This document shows, piece by piece, positions 10,061 through 18,787 of a stretch of DNA of 45,886 bases. Where the stretch lies: the NCBI GenBank assembly GCA_903945605.1, contig CAJAWH010000175.1:1-45886 (forward strand). Reading direction: 5' to 3'. This DNA comes from an uncultured Methylococcaceae bacterium. GTDB lineage: Bacteria; Pseudomonadota; Gammaproteobacteria; Methylococcales; Methylomonadaceae. Below the pieces are notes generated by a model, which was given only the letters and a program-made list of their open reading frames with translations, was not told the origin of the DNA and ran no database searches. Position 1 is the stretch's first letter, and each line of letters opens with the position of its first letter. Both the position numbers and the translations under genes were made by a program.

Positions 10061-11671
10061 ATGTCCTTAACCATTGCCTTGGCGCAAACTAATTTTTGGG
10101 TGGGCGATATTGCCGCCAATATTAAGCATCTGGTTGCAGCAGCTCTCTGCGCACGGGATGAATATCATGCCGACCTGGTGGTTTTTCCTGAGTTGTGCAT
10201 TATCGGCTATCCTGCCGAAGATTTGCTGTTACGCGCCGATTTTATTGCAGCTGCCAATAATGCCATTTATCAACTGGCGGATGCGGTTGACGGCATTGCC
10301 ATGGTGGTTGGTTTTCCTGAGAAGGCGGATGGTCAGTTATACAACAGTGCTGTGGTGTTGCAACAAGGTGTCATGCTTGCCAAATACCGTAAGCAGGCAT
10401 TGCCCAACTATGGGGTGTTTGATGAGCAGCGCTATTTTGCCGCTGGCGACAGTCCATGCGTGTTTGAATATAACGGTACTTTTATTGGCCTGACCATTTG
10501 TGAAGATGTGTGGCGGGCTGGCATTATTGAGGCCACCCGCGAGGCTGGGGCGGAAATTTTACTGACCCTGAACGCGTCGCCCTACCAATCGGGCAAAAGC
10601 CAACTGCGCGAGGCGGTTATTTGCCAACAGGTCAAGGCGGCAGGCTTGGCGTTAGTGTATGTGAATCAGGTCGGTGGGCAAGATGAGCTGGTTTTTGATG
10701 GTGCATCGTTTGTTGCTGATGCCCAGGGCAAGATCATCTACCGTGCAGTGGAATTTGCCGAGGACATGGGGCTCGTGCATTTTGTTGGCGGGCAGCCGAT
10801 AGCAGCGGCTTGTTCACCGTTATATGCAGATGTTGCCAGCGAATACCGCGCATTGACTTTAGGGATTAAGGATTATGTGGTCAAAAATGGCTTTCATGGG
10901 GCATTATTGGGTTTGTCGGGCGGGATAGATTCGGCCTTGGTGCTGGCATTGGCGGTGGACGCACTGGGGGCGGACAAGGTTGAGGCGGTGCTGATGCCGT
11001 CGCGCTATACCCAAGCAATGAGCAATGAAGACGCCGTATTGGAAGCACAAGCGTTGGGTGTGAAATACCATATTATTCCTATAGAACCTGCAGTGGCGGC
11101 ATTTACGGAAATGCTTGCCGATGTGTTTGCCGGATCGGGCAAGGACACCACCGAGGAAAATATCCAAGCGCGTTGCCGTGGCATCGTTTTAATGGCGATC
11201 TCGAACAAGCAAGGCAAGCTGCTGTTGACCACCGGCAACAAAAGCGAAATGAGCGTAGGTTACGCCACTTTGTATGGCGATATGGCGGGTGGATTTGCAC
11301 CCATTAAAGATGTCCCTAAGTTGTTGGTGTATCAGTTGGCGAAATACCGCAATAGCCTTGCTCCTGTGATACCGGAGCGGGTGATCATCCGTGCGCCTTC
11401 CGCCGAATTGGCGGCAGACCAAAAAGATGAAGATTCTTTGCCGCCTTACGAGGTGCTGGACCCTATTTTGGAACGTTATGTGGAATGTGATCAAACTGCC
11501 GAAGCTATTATTGCCGCCGGTTTTCGCCCTGAAGATGTGGCAAGGGCGATTAGTTTGGTGGATAGGAACGAATACAAGCGCCGCCAGTCGCCGCCCGGCA
11601 TCAAAATCACCTCGCGGGCGTTTGGCAGGGATAGGCGCTACCCTATCACATCGGGTTATCGGGGTTTTTAA
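10061..11671 (+). CDS. nadE: Glutamine-dependent NAD+ synthetase
   Basis: Makes NAD+ from deamido-NAD+, ATP and glutamine-derived ammonia. The N-terminal nitrilase-type glutaminase domain shows the full catalytic triad: E44 (FPELC), K111 (RKQALPNYGVFDE) and C147 (TICEDVW). The C-terminal synthetase domain has the P-loop-like LSGGIDSA at 285-291 and later SVGYATLYGDMAGG. The length of 536 residues is typical of this two-domain form. ATG 10061 (MSLTIALAQTNFWVGD) is chosen over the upstream TTG 10019 because nitrilase domains begin here. No strong ribosome binding site is seen. Confidence 0.95.
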   Translation: MSLTIALAQTNFWVGDIAANIKHLVAAALCARDEYHADLVVFPELCIIGYPAEDLLLRADFIAAANNAIYQLADAVDGIAMVVGFPEKADGQLYNSAVVLQQGVMLAKYRKQALPNYGVFDEQRYFAAGDSPCVFEYNGTFIGLTICEDVWRAGIIEATREAGAEILLTLNASPYQSGKSQLREAVICQQVKAAGLALVYVNQVGGQDELVFDGASFVADAQGKIIYRAVEFAEDMGLVHFVGGQPIAAACSPLYADVASEYRALTLGIKDYVVKNGFHGALLGLSGGIDSALVLALAVDALGADKVEAVLMPSRYTQAMSNEDAVLEAQALGVKYHIIPIEPAVAAFTEMLADVFAGSGKDTTEENIQARCRGIVLMAISNKQGKLLLTTGNKSEMSVGYATLYGDMAGGFAPIKDVPKLLVYQLAKYRNSLAPVIPERVIIRAPSAELAADQKDEDSLPPYEVLDPILERYVECDQTAEAIIAAGFRPEDVARAISLVDRNEYKRRQSPPGIKITSRAFGRDRRYPITSGYRGF

Positions 11672-11732
11672 ACGGCGGCGGATACCCTCGGCTCAATGCT
11701 TATCAAGCAATAAATAACAAAAGGATGGTTTT

Positions 11733-11873
11733 ATGTGGATAGTGTTGTTTGTGCTGGCGGTGTTGTTTGTGTTGGGTAGTGCCTTGCTATTGCTGCGTTC
11801 GGCAAACCTGCCCCGCCTGCCTAAAGGCGTAAAACCCCAGCCTTACCAAGATGATGACGCGGGTGGTTGGTGA
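11733..11873 (+). CDS. DUF2897-like small membrane protein
   Basis: A 46-residue protein with one N-terminal transmembrane helix (MWIVLFVLAVLFVLGSALLL). A basic/proline stretch (LPRLPKGVKPQP) and an acidic tail (YQDDDAGGW) follow. This layout matches the DUF2897 family of small gammaproteobacterial membrane proteins. An AAGGA ribosome binding site lies 8 bases before the ATG. It is 61 bases downstream of nadE and convergent with mgtE, with 3 bases between stops. Function unknown. Confidence 0.7.
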   Translation: MWIVLFVLAVLFVLGSALLLLRSANLPRLPKGVKPQPYQDDDAGGW

Positions 11874-11876
11874 GAT

Positions 11877-13325
11877 TTAGTGGTCGACTAAAAAAATACT
11901 GGCCAAACCTAAAAAGATAAAAAAACCCATTGAATCGGTGATTGAAGTCAAAATGATACTGGTGCCGACCGCAGGGTCCCTACCCAGTTTGTGCCGTAGC
12001 AGTGGAATGCCCAAGCCGACAATGACGGCGACCAGCAAATTGCTGAACATGGCGGCGGCCATGACTGCCGATAAAGGCCCGTCTTGGTAGAGCAGCAGGC
12101 TGGCCCCCCCCATAATCAAACCGATAAAACTACCGTTGATGACCGCCAGGGTCAGTTCTTTTTTAATCAGGCGCTGAATGTTGGCGGGGGTGATTTGCCC
12201 TAAGGCCAGCGAGCGGATAATCAGCATACTGGTTTGGTTGCCCATATTGCCGCCCATCGCCGCCACAATTGGCATCAGCGAAGCAAGTGCCACCAGTTGC
12301 AGGATAATGTCTTCAAAAATCCCAATGATGCGGGTTGATGCAAACGCTGTGACGATATTGATCAATAACCAGCCCCAGCGGTTGCGGGCGCTTTTCCAGA
12401 CACTGGAAAAAAGGTCTTCCTCTTCACTGACCCCCGCTTGGGTGAGCATGTCTTCATCCGTTTTGTCGCGGATAAAATCCAAAATACTGTCCACGCACAA
12501 ACGCCCTTGCAGTTCGCCATGCGCATCGACCACGGGGGCCGAAATCAGTCCGTAACGCTCAAAGGCGCGTGCCACTTCGGCAATGTCTTGTGTGGCTGAA
12601 AAGACAATAGCATCACTGACCATGACTTCCGACACCGGCAGCGAGGGCGAATGGGTCAGCAAGCGTTGTAACGGCAACGTGCCCTTAATACGGTTATGTT
12701 GGTCCACCACAAACAATTTGTCGGTTTGCCCAGGCAGTTTGCCAAGCTTGCGGATATAGGCGCAAATGGCTTTTAAGTTAATGTCGTCACGGATGGTGAT
12801 CATACCAAAATCCATAAACGCACCGACTTGCTGGTCAGGGTAGGACAGCAAGGTGTTCAAATGCCGGCGTTCGTCACTGTTCAGTGAACGGAGGATTTTT
12901 AGCATAGCCCGTTTGGGGATATCCGCAGCCAGTTCGGCCAGTTCGTCGGTGTCCAATTGTCCGGCAACACTGGCAATTTCTTCGGCTGCCATGCCTGATA
13001 TTAAGGTATGCCGCACCGCGTCGGAAACTTCCAATAAAACGTGGCCTTCGTGTTCGGACTTAATGGCATCCCAGACGGTTTTGCGGGGTTCTAGCGGCAG
13101 CGATTCTAAAAGATAGGCAATATCGGCGGGGTGTAGATGCCTGAGTTGTTTTTGTAGGCGGGCTTGGTGCTGCTTGTTCAGCATGGATTCGACCAAAACA
13201 TGGTTGGCGGTACTGCCGCGCTCAACCAATGATTTTTCAATCCGCTGTTTTTCCAGTAAGTTAACGACCGCTTCCAGCTGATTGAGCAAAAACTGTTGGG
13301 TGTCGAGTTTTTCAGTGGCTTCCAT
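11877..13325 (-). CDS. mgtE: MgtE family magnesium transporter
   Basis: An inner-membrane Mg2+ channel or transporter. The 482-residue protein has the MgtE N domain (superhelical, about residues 40-165: LHPADIAYLLESLP...SVAGQLDTDELAELAADIP). Two CBS domains follow (about 165-300, including VGAFMDFGMITIRDDINL), then the plug helix and a C-terminal five-helix pore with NMGNQTSMLIIRSLALGQI and DPAVGTSIILTSITDSMGF. The conserved pore Asp is in ITDSMGFF. The CBS/N domains normally sense intracellular Mg2+. Transcribed alone, convergent with the nadE-DUF2897 pair. Confidence 0.94.
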   Translation of the reverse strand: MEATEKLDTQQFLLNQLEAVVNLLEKQRIEKSLVERGSTANHVLVESMLNKQHQARLQKQLRHLHPADIAYLLESLPLEPRKTVWDAIKSEHEGHVLLEVSDAVRHTLISGMAAEEIASVAGQLDTDELAELAADIPKRAMLKILRSLNSDERRHLNTLLSYPDQQVGAFMDFGMITIRDDINLKAICAYIRKLGKLPGQTDKLFVVDQHNRIKGTLPLQRLLTHSPSLPVSEVMVSDAIVFSATQDIAEVARAFERYGLISAPVVDAHGELQGRLCVDSILDFIRDKTDEDMLTQAGVSEEEDLFSSVWKSARNRWGWLLINIVTAFASTRIIGIFEDIILQLVALASLMPIVAAMGGNMGNQTSMLIIRSLALGQITPANIQRLIKKELTLAVINGSFIGLIMGGASLLLYQDGPLSAVMAAAMFSNLLVAVIVGLGIPLLRHKLGRDPAVGTSIILTSITDSMGFFIFLGLASIFLVDH

Positions 13326-13506
13326 AACGGTGCGGTAGGTTGCGGTTGTCGTGGCGGTGTTTCAGGCGGTTAGTATTAGGTTATTAAGCGGCTGTTAGAA
13401 ATATAGGTTGTAAGTCGCGTAGCGGAATACTGGGCAACTGTGCCGCCTACTTCACTGTGTGACATCAGCAGTTAAAAGCTTGTTAGGATATTAAGGTATT
13501 AGGCGG

Positions 13507-13549
13507 GAAAAGCAAACGGCAAGACCGGAAAGCTTATCCGGGTCTTGCC
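13507..13549 (-). terminator. Rho-independent terminator of the SmbP-like gene
   Basis: On the minus strand a strong hairpin (GGCAAGACCCGG pairing with CCGGTCTTGCC, one bulged base, loop ATAAGCTTT) begins 11 bases after the stop of the SmbP-like gene. It is followed by GTTTGCTTTT. This is a standard intrinsic terminator. The remaining bases 13326-13506 before mgtE show nothing clear. Confidence 0.8.
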
Positions 13550-13559
13550 TAAAACCAGT

Positions 13560-13907
13560 TTACAGTGCTTTAAACAATACCAATGCGTTGCTTAATTGGT
13601 CAGCAGATTCTTTTACATTACCCTTATTGGCTTGAATTTGGCCTTGTACCACACTGGCTAGGGCTTGGGCAATTTTGGCGTGGTCGCCGGTCATGCTTTC
13701 TGCCGCTGTGCGGGCTGTTTTAAGGTGCAGGCGGGCTTCAGCAAAGCTGCTGTTATTGACTTCGGCCAATGCTTTTTCCAGGTTGCTGATGATTTCAGCA
13801 GTATTGCTTGGTGCAGCGGTTGCTGTTTGTTCAGCGGCAACTGTGCCGGTGGCGGCTAATGCCAAGGTGATAACACAAGCGGTCAGATTTTTTTTGAAAA
13901 GGTTCAT
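13560..13907 (-). CDS. Small periplasmic helical protein, SmbP-like
   Basis: A 115-residue protein with a clear signal peptide (MNLFKKNLTACVITLALA, cleavage near TVAAEQ). Its mature part consists of two to three alpha helices (IISNLEKALAEVNNSSFAEA, RLHLKTARTAAESM, ALASVVQGQIQANKGNVKES). The layout resembles the small metal-binding protein SmbP of Nitrosomonas and related four-helix-bundle proteins. SmbP is rich in His, whereas this protein has only two (H61, H76), so metal binding is doubtful. It is a single-gene unit with its own terminator, divergent from the T6SS locus. Confidence 0.65.
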   Translation of the reverse strand: MNLFKKNLTACVITLALAATGTVAAEQTATAAPSNTAEIISNLEKALAEVNNSSFAEARLHLKTARTAAESMTGDHAKIAQALASVVQGQIQANKGNVKESADQLSNALVLFKAL

Positions 13908-14072
13908 ATTGATTCTATTGAATTAAGTGGCATTGCCGAAAAGGTGGGTGGGTCGAAGAGCTGGCCCGTAGCTATGGTAAGGGATTAATGAGGTGGTTAG
14001 TGTGACAGTTTGAAAATAAAAAGCGGGGTTAGGATGTTGAGGGGTGCAGATAGTTGCTTTATCATGAAAATA

Positions 14073-14101
14073 TTGAACAGACAATTTCATAATGATATAT
14101 T
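14073..14101 (+). promoter_or_regulatory. Sigma70-type promoter upstream of tssA
   Basis: A TTGAAC (-35) and TATATT (-10) are separated by exactly 17 bases, ending 86 bases before the tssA start. It is the best promoter candidate for the whole T6SS operon. No sigma54-type GG/GC pair was found in this gap. Confidence 0.6.
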
Positions 14102-14187
14102 CTGACAAAAATGATTAGGAGTAAAGCAGCTTAAGATTGCTGTATTTGCAAGTGTTGGCCTGTCAAAAATAATAGGAAATAAGTCCA

Positions 14188-15234
14188 ATGGCTGATTTGC
14201 TCGAACTGCTCAACGAAATATCTTCTGAAAATCCCTGTGGCGACAATCTGGAATACGATAACGCCTATCTGAATTTGGCAACCGCCATTCAAGAAAAGCC
14301 AGAAGACCTCATTACTGGCGAAAAGTCAGCACCGCCCAACTGGCGTGAAGTGCATAAAGAAGCCTTGGCGTTGCTGCGGCGCACTAAAGATTTGCAAGTG
14401 GTGATTTACCTTATCCGCGACCTTATCCATCTAGAACATGTTGGCGGATTCCGTGACGGCTTAAACCTGTTGTACGGTTTGCTGGAAAAGTATTGGGACA
14501 CCCTCCATCCAGTTTTGGACCCCGATGACAATTTCGACCCCACTATCCGCGTCAACATCATAGAAGAGCTGAATAATTTCAGTTCGGTGCTCAGGCCCCT
14601 TAACCTTGCCATCTTGGTGGACTCCAAAGCTGTAGGGCGTTTTAGCTTACGCGACATCCAACTCGCCACCGATAAAATTGACTTGCCTGCGGGGGCGACA
14701 AAACCGGATATAGGGCTGATAAAAGCAGCCTTCTCGGAGGTCAAGCCTGAAGTGGTGCAAGCCAATTATCAAGCCATTATAGAAAGCATGGATTTGGTGA
14801 ACCAAATAGAAAATTTAATCAACGAAAAGGTTGGTCTCGGTAACGGCCCCAACCTTTCTGCTTTAAGGGCGATGCTAAAAGACATGCGTTATGCCTTTGA
14901 AGAGTTTGCCCCTCTGGCTGCTGCCCAAGCAACTGATCTGCCTGATGAAGAAGTATTGGATGAAACGGCAGGCACTGCCGCGCCTGCAACGGTGGTGCGT
15001 AAAGCCGTGGCGGTCGGTGAAATTGTGACGCGCCAAGATGTGCTAAAGGCTTTGGATGCTATTCTCAAATATTATGCGGAATATGAACCGAACAGCCCTG
15101 TACCTATTTTGTTGCAACGGGCAAAATATTTGGCCACTGCCGATTTTATGAAAATTATCGAAAATTTGCTGCCTGATGGGCTATCCCAATTACAGCAAAT
15201 TAAAGGCCCCGACCCCGATGCGTCGCAGTATTAA
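14188..15234 (+). CDS. tssA: T6SS baseplate/cap protein TssA
   Basis: A T6SS component that primes baseplate and tail assembly. The 348-residue protein has the ImpA N-terminal domain: DNLEYDNAYLNLATAIQEKP (about residues 19-38), PPNWREVHKEALALLRRTKD and DLIHLEHVGGFRDGLNLLYG. A short variable C-terminal region follows, ending in SPVPILLQRAKYLATADFMK and the conserved IIENLLPDGLSQL. The length is close to that of P. aeruginosa TssA1 (short class). The AGGAAATAAG stretch supplies the ribosome binding site. It is the first gene of the T6SS locus, 28 bases before tssB. Confidence 0.93.
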   Translation: MADLLELLNEISSENPCGDNLEYDNAYLNLATAIQEKPEDLITGEKSAPPNWREVHKEALALLRRTKDLQVVIYLIRDLIHLEHVGGFRDGLNLLYGLLEKYWDTLHPVLDPDDNFDPTIRVNIIEELNNFSSVLRPLNLAILVDSKAVGRFSLRDIQLATDKIDLPAGATKPDIGLIKAAFSEVKPEVVQANYQAIIESMDLVNQIENLINEKVGLGNGPNLSALRAMLKDMRYAFEEFAPLAAAQATDLPDEEVLDETAGTAAPATVVRKAVAVGEIVTRQDVLKALDAILKYYAEYEPNSPVPILLQRAKYLATADFMKIIENLLPDGLSQLQQIKGPDPDASQY

Positions 15235-15262
15235 GAACTATCAACCACAACTGGAGTAGGAA

Positions 15263-15793
15263 ATGGCACAAAGTAGTCAAAAATTTATTCAACGGAATCG
15301 CGCCCCACGCGTGCAGATTGAATACGACGTAGAAGTTTATGGCTCAGAAAAAAAGGTGCAACTGCCTTTTGTTATGGGGGTGTTGTCTGATCTTTCCGGT
15401 AAACCGGCGGAGCCTTTGGCGCCGGTTGCCGAGCGCAAGCTAGTGGAAATTGATGTTGATAATTTTGATGAGCGGCTTAAATCCATGAAGCCCCGCGTGG
15501 CCTTCCAAGTTGCCAATACCTTAACTGGCGAAGGCAACCTGAATGTCGATATCACTTTTGAAAGTATGGATGATTTTTCCCCAGCCGCCATCGCCAAAAA
15601 AGTGGCCGGCTTGGATAAGATACTGGAGACTCGTACCCAGCTTTCTAACTTGCTGAGTTATATGGATGGCAAAACCGGAGCAGAAGAGCTGATCGCCAAA
15701 CTGATCAATGATCCTGCCCTGTTACAAACCTTGGCGACATCGGCAAAACCTGCTGAAAGCGCAGCTGCTGCAACTGATGGCGAGGAGGGCTGA
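15263..15793 (+). CDS. tssB: T6SS contractile sheath small subunit TssB
   Basis: Forms the contractile sheath with TssC. The 176-residue protein carries the family signature RVQIEYDVEVYGSEKKVQLP and FVMGVLSDLSG near the N-terminus, then DNFDERLKSMKPRVAFQVAN and the C-terminal helix EELIAKLINDPALLQTLA. The GGAGTAGGAA ribosome binding site is strong. The stop is 2 bases before the tssC start, so the two subunits are translated together. The Ala/Glu-rich tail (ESAAAATDGEEG) is not conserved in the family. Confidence 0.96.
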   Translation: MAQSSQKFIQRNRAPRVQIEYDVEVYGSEKKVQLPFVMGVLSDLSGKPAEPLAPVAERKLVEIDVDNFDERLKSMKPRVAFQVANTLTGEGNLNVDITFESMDDFSPAAIAKKVAGLDKILETRTQLSNLLSYMDGKTGAEELIAKLINDPALLQTLATSAKPAESAAAATDGEEG

Positions 15794-15795
15794 TC

Positions 15796-17292
15796 ATGGC
15801 TGAATTGGAATCGCAAAGCGCGTTGCAAGGCGCCACAGCAACCCTTGAAACCGATGATTTTTTTGGATTGATCAATAAAGAGTTCAAACCACGGAGCGAA
15901 GAGGCTGCCAATGCGGTCAACACTGCTGTGACAGCCTTGGCGGAATATGCCTTACGTGATGTGTCGCTGGTCTCTGACGATGCCATTAAGACTATCCAGG
16001 CCATTATTGCTAACTTGGACCAAAAAATTACCGGGCAATTGAATCTGGTTTTGCATCACCCCGACTTCCAAAAACTGGAAGGGGCTTGGCGTGGTTTACA
16101 TTATTTGGTGAACAACACCGAAACCGATGAAATGCTTAAAATTCGGGTGATGAACATTTCTAAAAATGAATTGGGCAAAACCTTAAAGAAATTTAAAGGC
16201 ACAGCATGGGACCAAAGCCCCTTGTTCAAGAAAATCTACGAAGAAGAATTTGGCACCTTTGGTGGCGAACCGTTTGGTTGTTTGGTGGGCGATTATCATT
16301 TTGACCATACTCCCCCTGATGTGGAGCTGCTGGGTGAAATATCCAAAATCAGTGCCGCCTCACATACCCCGTTCATTTCTGGCGTGGCACCGACAGTCAT
16401 GCAAATGGATAGTTGGTCAGAATTGGCCAACCCGCGTGATTTGACCAAAATTTTCCAAACGCCCGAATACGCAGCGTGGAAATCTTTGCGTGAATCGGAT
16501 GATGCCCGTTACATCGGCTTGGCTATGCCGCGTTTCTTAAGCCGTTTGCCCTATGGTGCCAAAACTGATCCAGTTGAAGCGTTTGATTTTGAAGAAGACA
16601 CGGTCGGAGAAAATGGCAGCCATTACACCTGGTCTAATGCCGCTTATGCCATGGCGGTCAATATCAACCGCTCGTTTAAGCTGTACGGCTGGTGTTCGCG
16701 CATCCGTGGCATTGAGTCGGGTGGTGCAGTGGAAAACCTGCCGGTACATAGCTTCCCGACCGATGATGGCGGTGTTGATATGCAATGCCCCACCGAAATT
16801 GCCATTACCGACCGCCGTGAAGCGGAGTTGGCAAAAAATGGCTTTATGCCGTTGATCCACAAGAAAAACACCGATTTTGCCGCGTTTATCGGCGCACAAT
16901 CCTTGCAACAACCGGCCGAATATCAAGACCCGGATGCCACTGCCAATGCCAATTTGGCGGCCCGGCTACCTTATTTGTTTGCCACTTGCCGGTTTGCCCA
17001 TTACCTAAAATGTATGGTGCGTGATAAGGTCGGTTCTTTTAAAGAAAAAGACGAAATGCAGCGTTGGCTGAACAATTGGATTATGCAATATGTAGATGGC
17101 AATCCCGCTACGTCCAGTGAAACCACCAAAGCGATGAAGCCGTTGGCTGCTGCAGAAGTGGTGGTTGAAGAGGTGGAAGGTAATCCTGGCTATTACCGTT
17201 CGCAATTCTTTTTGCGGCCTCATTACCAATTGGAAGGTTTGACTGTGTCGTTGCGCTTGGTGTCTAAATTGCCATCGGCGAAAGGTGGTTAA
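15796..17292 (+). CDS. tssC: T6SS contractile sheath large subunit TssC
   Basis: The large sheath subunit that pairs with TssB around the Hcp tube and is disassembled by ClpV. The 498 residues match the family. Signatures are LEGAWRGLHYLVNNTETDEM, EEEFGTFGGEPFGCLVGDYH, FISGVAPTVMQMDSW and the C-terminal PGYYRSQFFLRPHYQLEGLT. A strong GAGGAGG ribosome binding site overlaps the end of tssB. The next gene is hcp, after a 109-base structured gap. Confidence 0.97.
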   Translation: MAELESQSALQGATATLETDDFFGLINKEFKPRSEEAANAVNTAVTALAEYALRDVSLVSDDAIKTIQAIIANLDQKITGQLNLVLHHPDFQKLEGAWRGLHYLVNNTETDEMLKIRVMNISKNELGKTLKKFKGTAWDQSPLFKKIYEEEFGTFGGEPFGCLVGDYHFDHTPPDVELLGEISKISAASHTPFISGVAPTVMQMDSWSELANPRDLTKIFQTPEYAAWKSLRESDDARYIGLAMPRFLSRLPYGAKTDPVEAFDFEEDTVGENGSHYTWSNAAYAMAVNINRSFKLYGWCSRIRGIESGGAVENLPVHSFPTDDGGVDMQCPTEIAITDRREAELAKNGFMPLIHKKNTDFAAFIGAQSLQQPAEYQDPDATANANLAARLPYLFATCRFAHYLKCMVRDKVGSFKEKDEMQRWLNNWIMQYVDGNPATSSETTKAMKPLAAAEVVVEEVEGNPGYYRSQFFLRPHYQLEGLTVSLRLVSKLPSAKGG

Positions 17293-17325
17293 AAGGCAAG
17301 CCGTCAAGTGACACATAATTGGATA

Positions 17326-17364
17326 GTCCGGGTTCAATTTTGTTAACTATTGATTTAACCGGAC
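17326..17364 (+). other. Long stem-loop between tssC and hcp
   Basis: GTCCGGGTT and AACCGGAC form an 8-bp stem with one bulged G. They enclose a 22-base AT-rich loop that itself contains CAAT/ATTG. It lies 33 bases after the tssC stop and 37 bases before hcp. There is no U-run, so it is more likely an RNA-stability or processing element than a terminator. A weak promoter (TTGATT, 16 bases, TATTTA at 17350-17377) overlaps its right arm and could boost hcp. Confidence 0.45.
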
Positions 17365-17401
17365 AACCTGATATTTAAATTAACTGATTAAGGAGAAGAG
17401 T

Positions 17402-17890
17402 ATGGCTGTAGATATGTTTTTAAAAATTGAAAACCCACCTATTGCCGGTGAATCGCTTGATAGTAAGCATACCGGAGAAATTGATGTGTTGGCGTGGAGT
17501 TGGGGTTTATCCAATTCAGGCAGTGCCCAAATGGGCGCTGGTGCCGGTGCAGGCAAAGTGAATGTGTCAGATTTGTCAATCACCAAATATGTTGACAAAG
17601 CATCCACCGATCTATTTTTGTCCACCTGTAATGGCCAGCACCACGCTACTGTCACATTAGTGGTCAGAAAAGCCGGCACTACTCCGGTTGAATATATCAA
17701 AATCACTATGACAGAAGTGATGGTGACATCATTAAGCACTGGTGGCTCAGGCGGTTCAGACCGTTTGACTGAAAATGTCAGTTTAAATTTTGCTAAAGTT
17801 AAGGTTGAATACACGCCACAGAAAGCAGATGGCTCGGCGGATGCAACTCTAACCCAAGGTTGGGATATTGCGGGCAACGCAAAACTCTAA
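17402..17890 (+). CDS. hcp: T6SS tube protein Hcp (TssD)
   Basis: Hexamers of Hcp stack into the inner tube and are secreted; the pore can also carry effectors. The 162-residue protein has the Hcp1-type fold signature: DMFLKIENPPIAGESLDSKH, DVLAWSWGLSN, SDLSITKYVDKAS and the C-terminal FAKVKVEYTPQKADGS. AAGGAGAAGAG is one of the strongest ribosome binding sites in the window. The gene is bracketed by a stem-loop upstream and a terminator-like hairpin downstream, consistent with expression above the rest of the operon. No C-terminal toxin extension is present. Confidence 0.97.
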   Translation: MAVDMFLKIENPPIAGESLDSKHTGEIDVLAWSWGLSNSGSAQMGAGAGAGKVNVSDLSITKYVDKASTDLFLSTCNGQHHATVTLVVRKAGTTPVEYIKITMTEVMVTSLSTGGSGGSDRLTENVSLNFAKVKVEYTPQKADGSADATLTQGWDIAGNAKL

Positions 17891-17912
17891 GGCATTTAAG
17901 TAGGATGTTGTC

Positions 17913-17941
17913 AAATACGCCCGTAGTTTGCGGGCGTATTT
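17913..17941 (+). terminator. Terminator/attenuator hairpin after hcp
   Basis: A perfect 11-bp inverted repeat (AAATACGCCCG / CGGGCGTATTT) with a 7-base loop starts 22 bases after the hcp stop. Only a short U-rich end (TATTTCTC) follows, so termination is probably partial. It would protect the hcp mRNA and reduce read-through into tagJ. Confidence 0.7.
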
Positions 17942-17980
17942 CTCATGGCTAGTTACAAGCCATTTAATAGGAGTTTTGCA

Positions 17981-18784
17981 ATGCCGTCGCCAGCCGAAAT
18001 TAGTTTACAACAAGGCAATGTGCCAGAAGCCTTAGCAAATTTACAGGATCAGGTCCGCAAAGATCCGTCCAACCCAAAACTGCGCGTATTTATGTTCCAA
18101 TTGTTGGCGGTTGCCGGGCAATGGCAACGGGCATTGACGCAACTGAATGTCTGTGGCGAGCTGGATGCCGCCACCTTGCTGATGGTACAGACTTACCGGA
18201 CAGCCCTGCAATGTGAAGTGCTGCGGGCGGAAATTTTTGCCGGTAAACGTTCGCCGCTTATTTTTGGCGATCCTCAGCAATGGCTGGCTTTGCTGATAGA
18301 AGCCTTGCGGTTGGAAGCCGACCAGCATGTTGTTGAAGCGGCTGCATTAAGAAGCCAGGCTTTGGAACTGGCACCCACGAGTACGGGTACAGTCAACGGC
18401 ACAGCATTTACTTGGCTGGCCGATGCTGATAGCCGCTTGGGGCCGGTGCTTGAAGCCATTGTCAAGGGCAATTATTACTGGATTCCCATCCAACAAATTC
18501 GTTCAATTGAAATTGAAAAACCCAGCGATTTGCGCGATAGCGTATGGTTGCCTGCTGTTTTTACTTGGTCTAATGGCGGACAAGCCAGCGGTTTGATTCC
18601 CACCCGTTATCCCGGTTCGGAAGCCGCGGTGGACAGTTTGCTGTGTTTGGCCCGCAAAACGGTTTGGCAAGATAAAGGCAATGACAATTACCACGGTTTG
18701 GGGCAACGCTTGTTGGCGACCGATAGTGAAGATTACCCGCTGATGGAAATCCGTTCCATCAAATTACAAGCAGTGGCGGACTAA
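17981..18784 (+). CDS. tagJ: T6SS accessory protein TagJ (ImpE family)
   Basis: TagJ is an accessory protein that binds the sheath subunit TssB and helps ClpV recruitment in P. aeruginosa. The protein has the ImpE layout: an N-terminal TPR-like part (ISLQQGNVPEALANLQDQVR, PSNPKLRVFMFQLLAVAGQW), a middle WLADADSRLGPVLEAIVKGN, YYWIPIQQIRSIEIEKPSDL and a C-terminal TEDYPL-like QRLLATDSEDYPLMEIRSIK. ATG 17981 is chosen because AGGAG lies 7 bases upstream; an in-frame ATG at 17945 would add 12 residues with no such site. Length is 267 residues. Its presence places this T6SS with the HSI-I (i3-like) systems. Confidence 0.93.
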   Translation: MPSPAEISLQQGNVPEALANLQDQVRKDPSNPKLRVFMFQLLAVAGQWQRALTQLNVCGELDAATLLMVQTYRTALQCEVLRAEIFAGKRSPLIFGDPQQWLALLIEALRLEADQHVVEAAALRSQALELAPTSTGTVNGTAFTWLADADSRLGPVLEAIVKGNYYWIPIQQIRSIEIEKPSDLRDSVWLPAVFTWSNGGQASGLIPTRYPGSEAAVDSLLCLARKTVWQDKGNDNYHGLGQRLLATDSEDYPLMEIRSIKLQAVAD

Positions 18785-18787
18785 ATA

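Noticed and set aside
13908-14187. Sigma54 promoter before tssA
   Set aside because: A TGGCATTGC stretch (13927-13935) tempted, but the GG and GC elements are not 10 bases apart. A good sigma70-type promoter is present instead.
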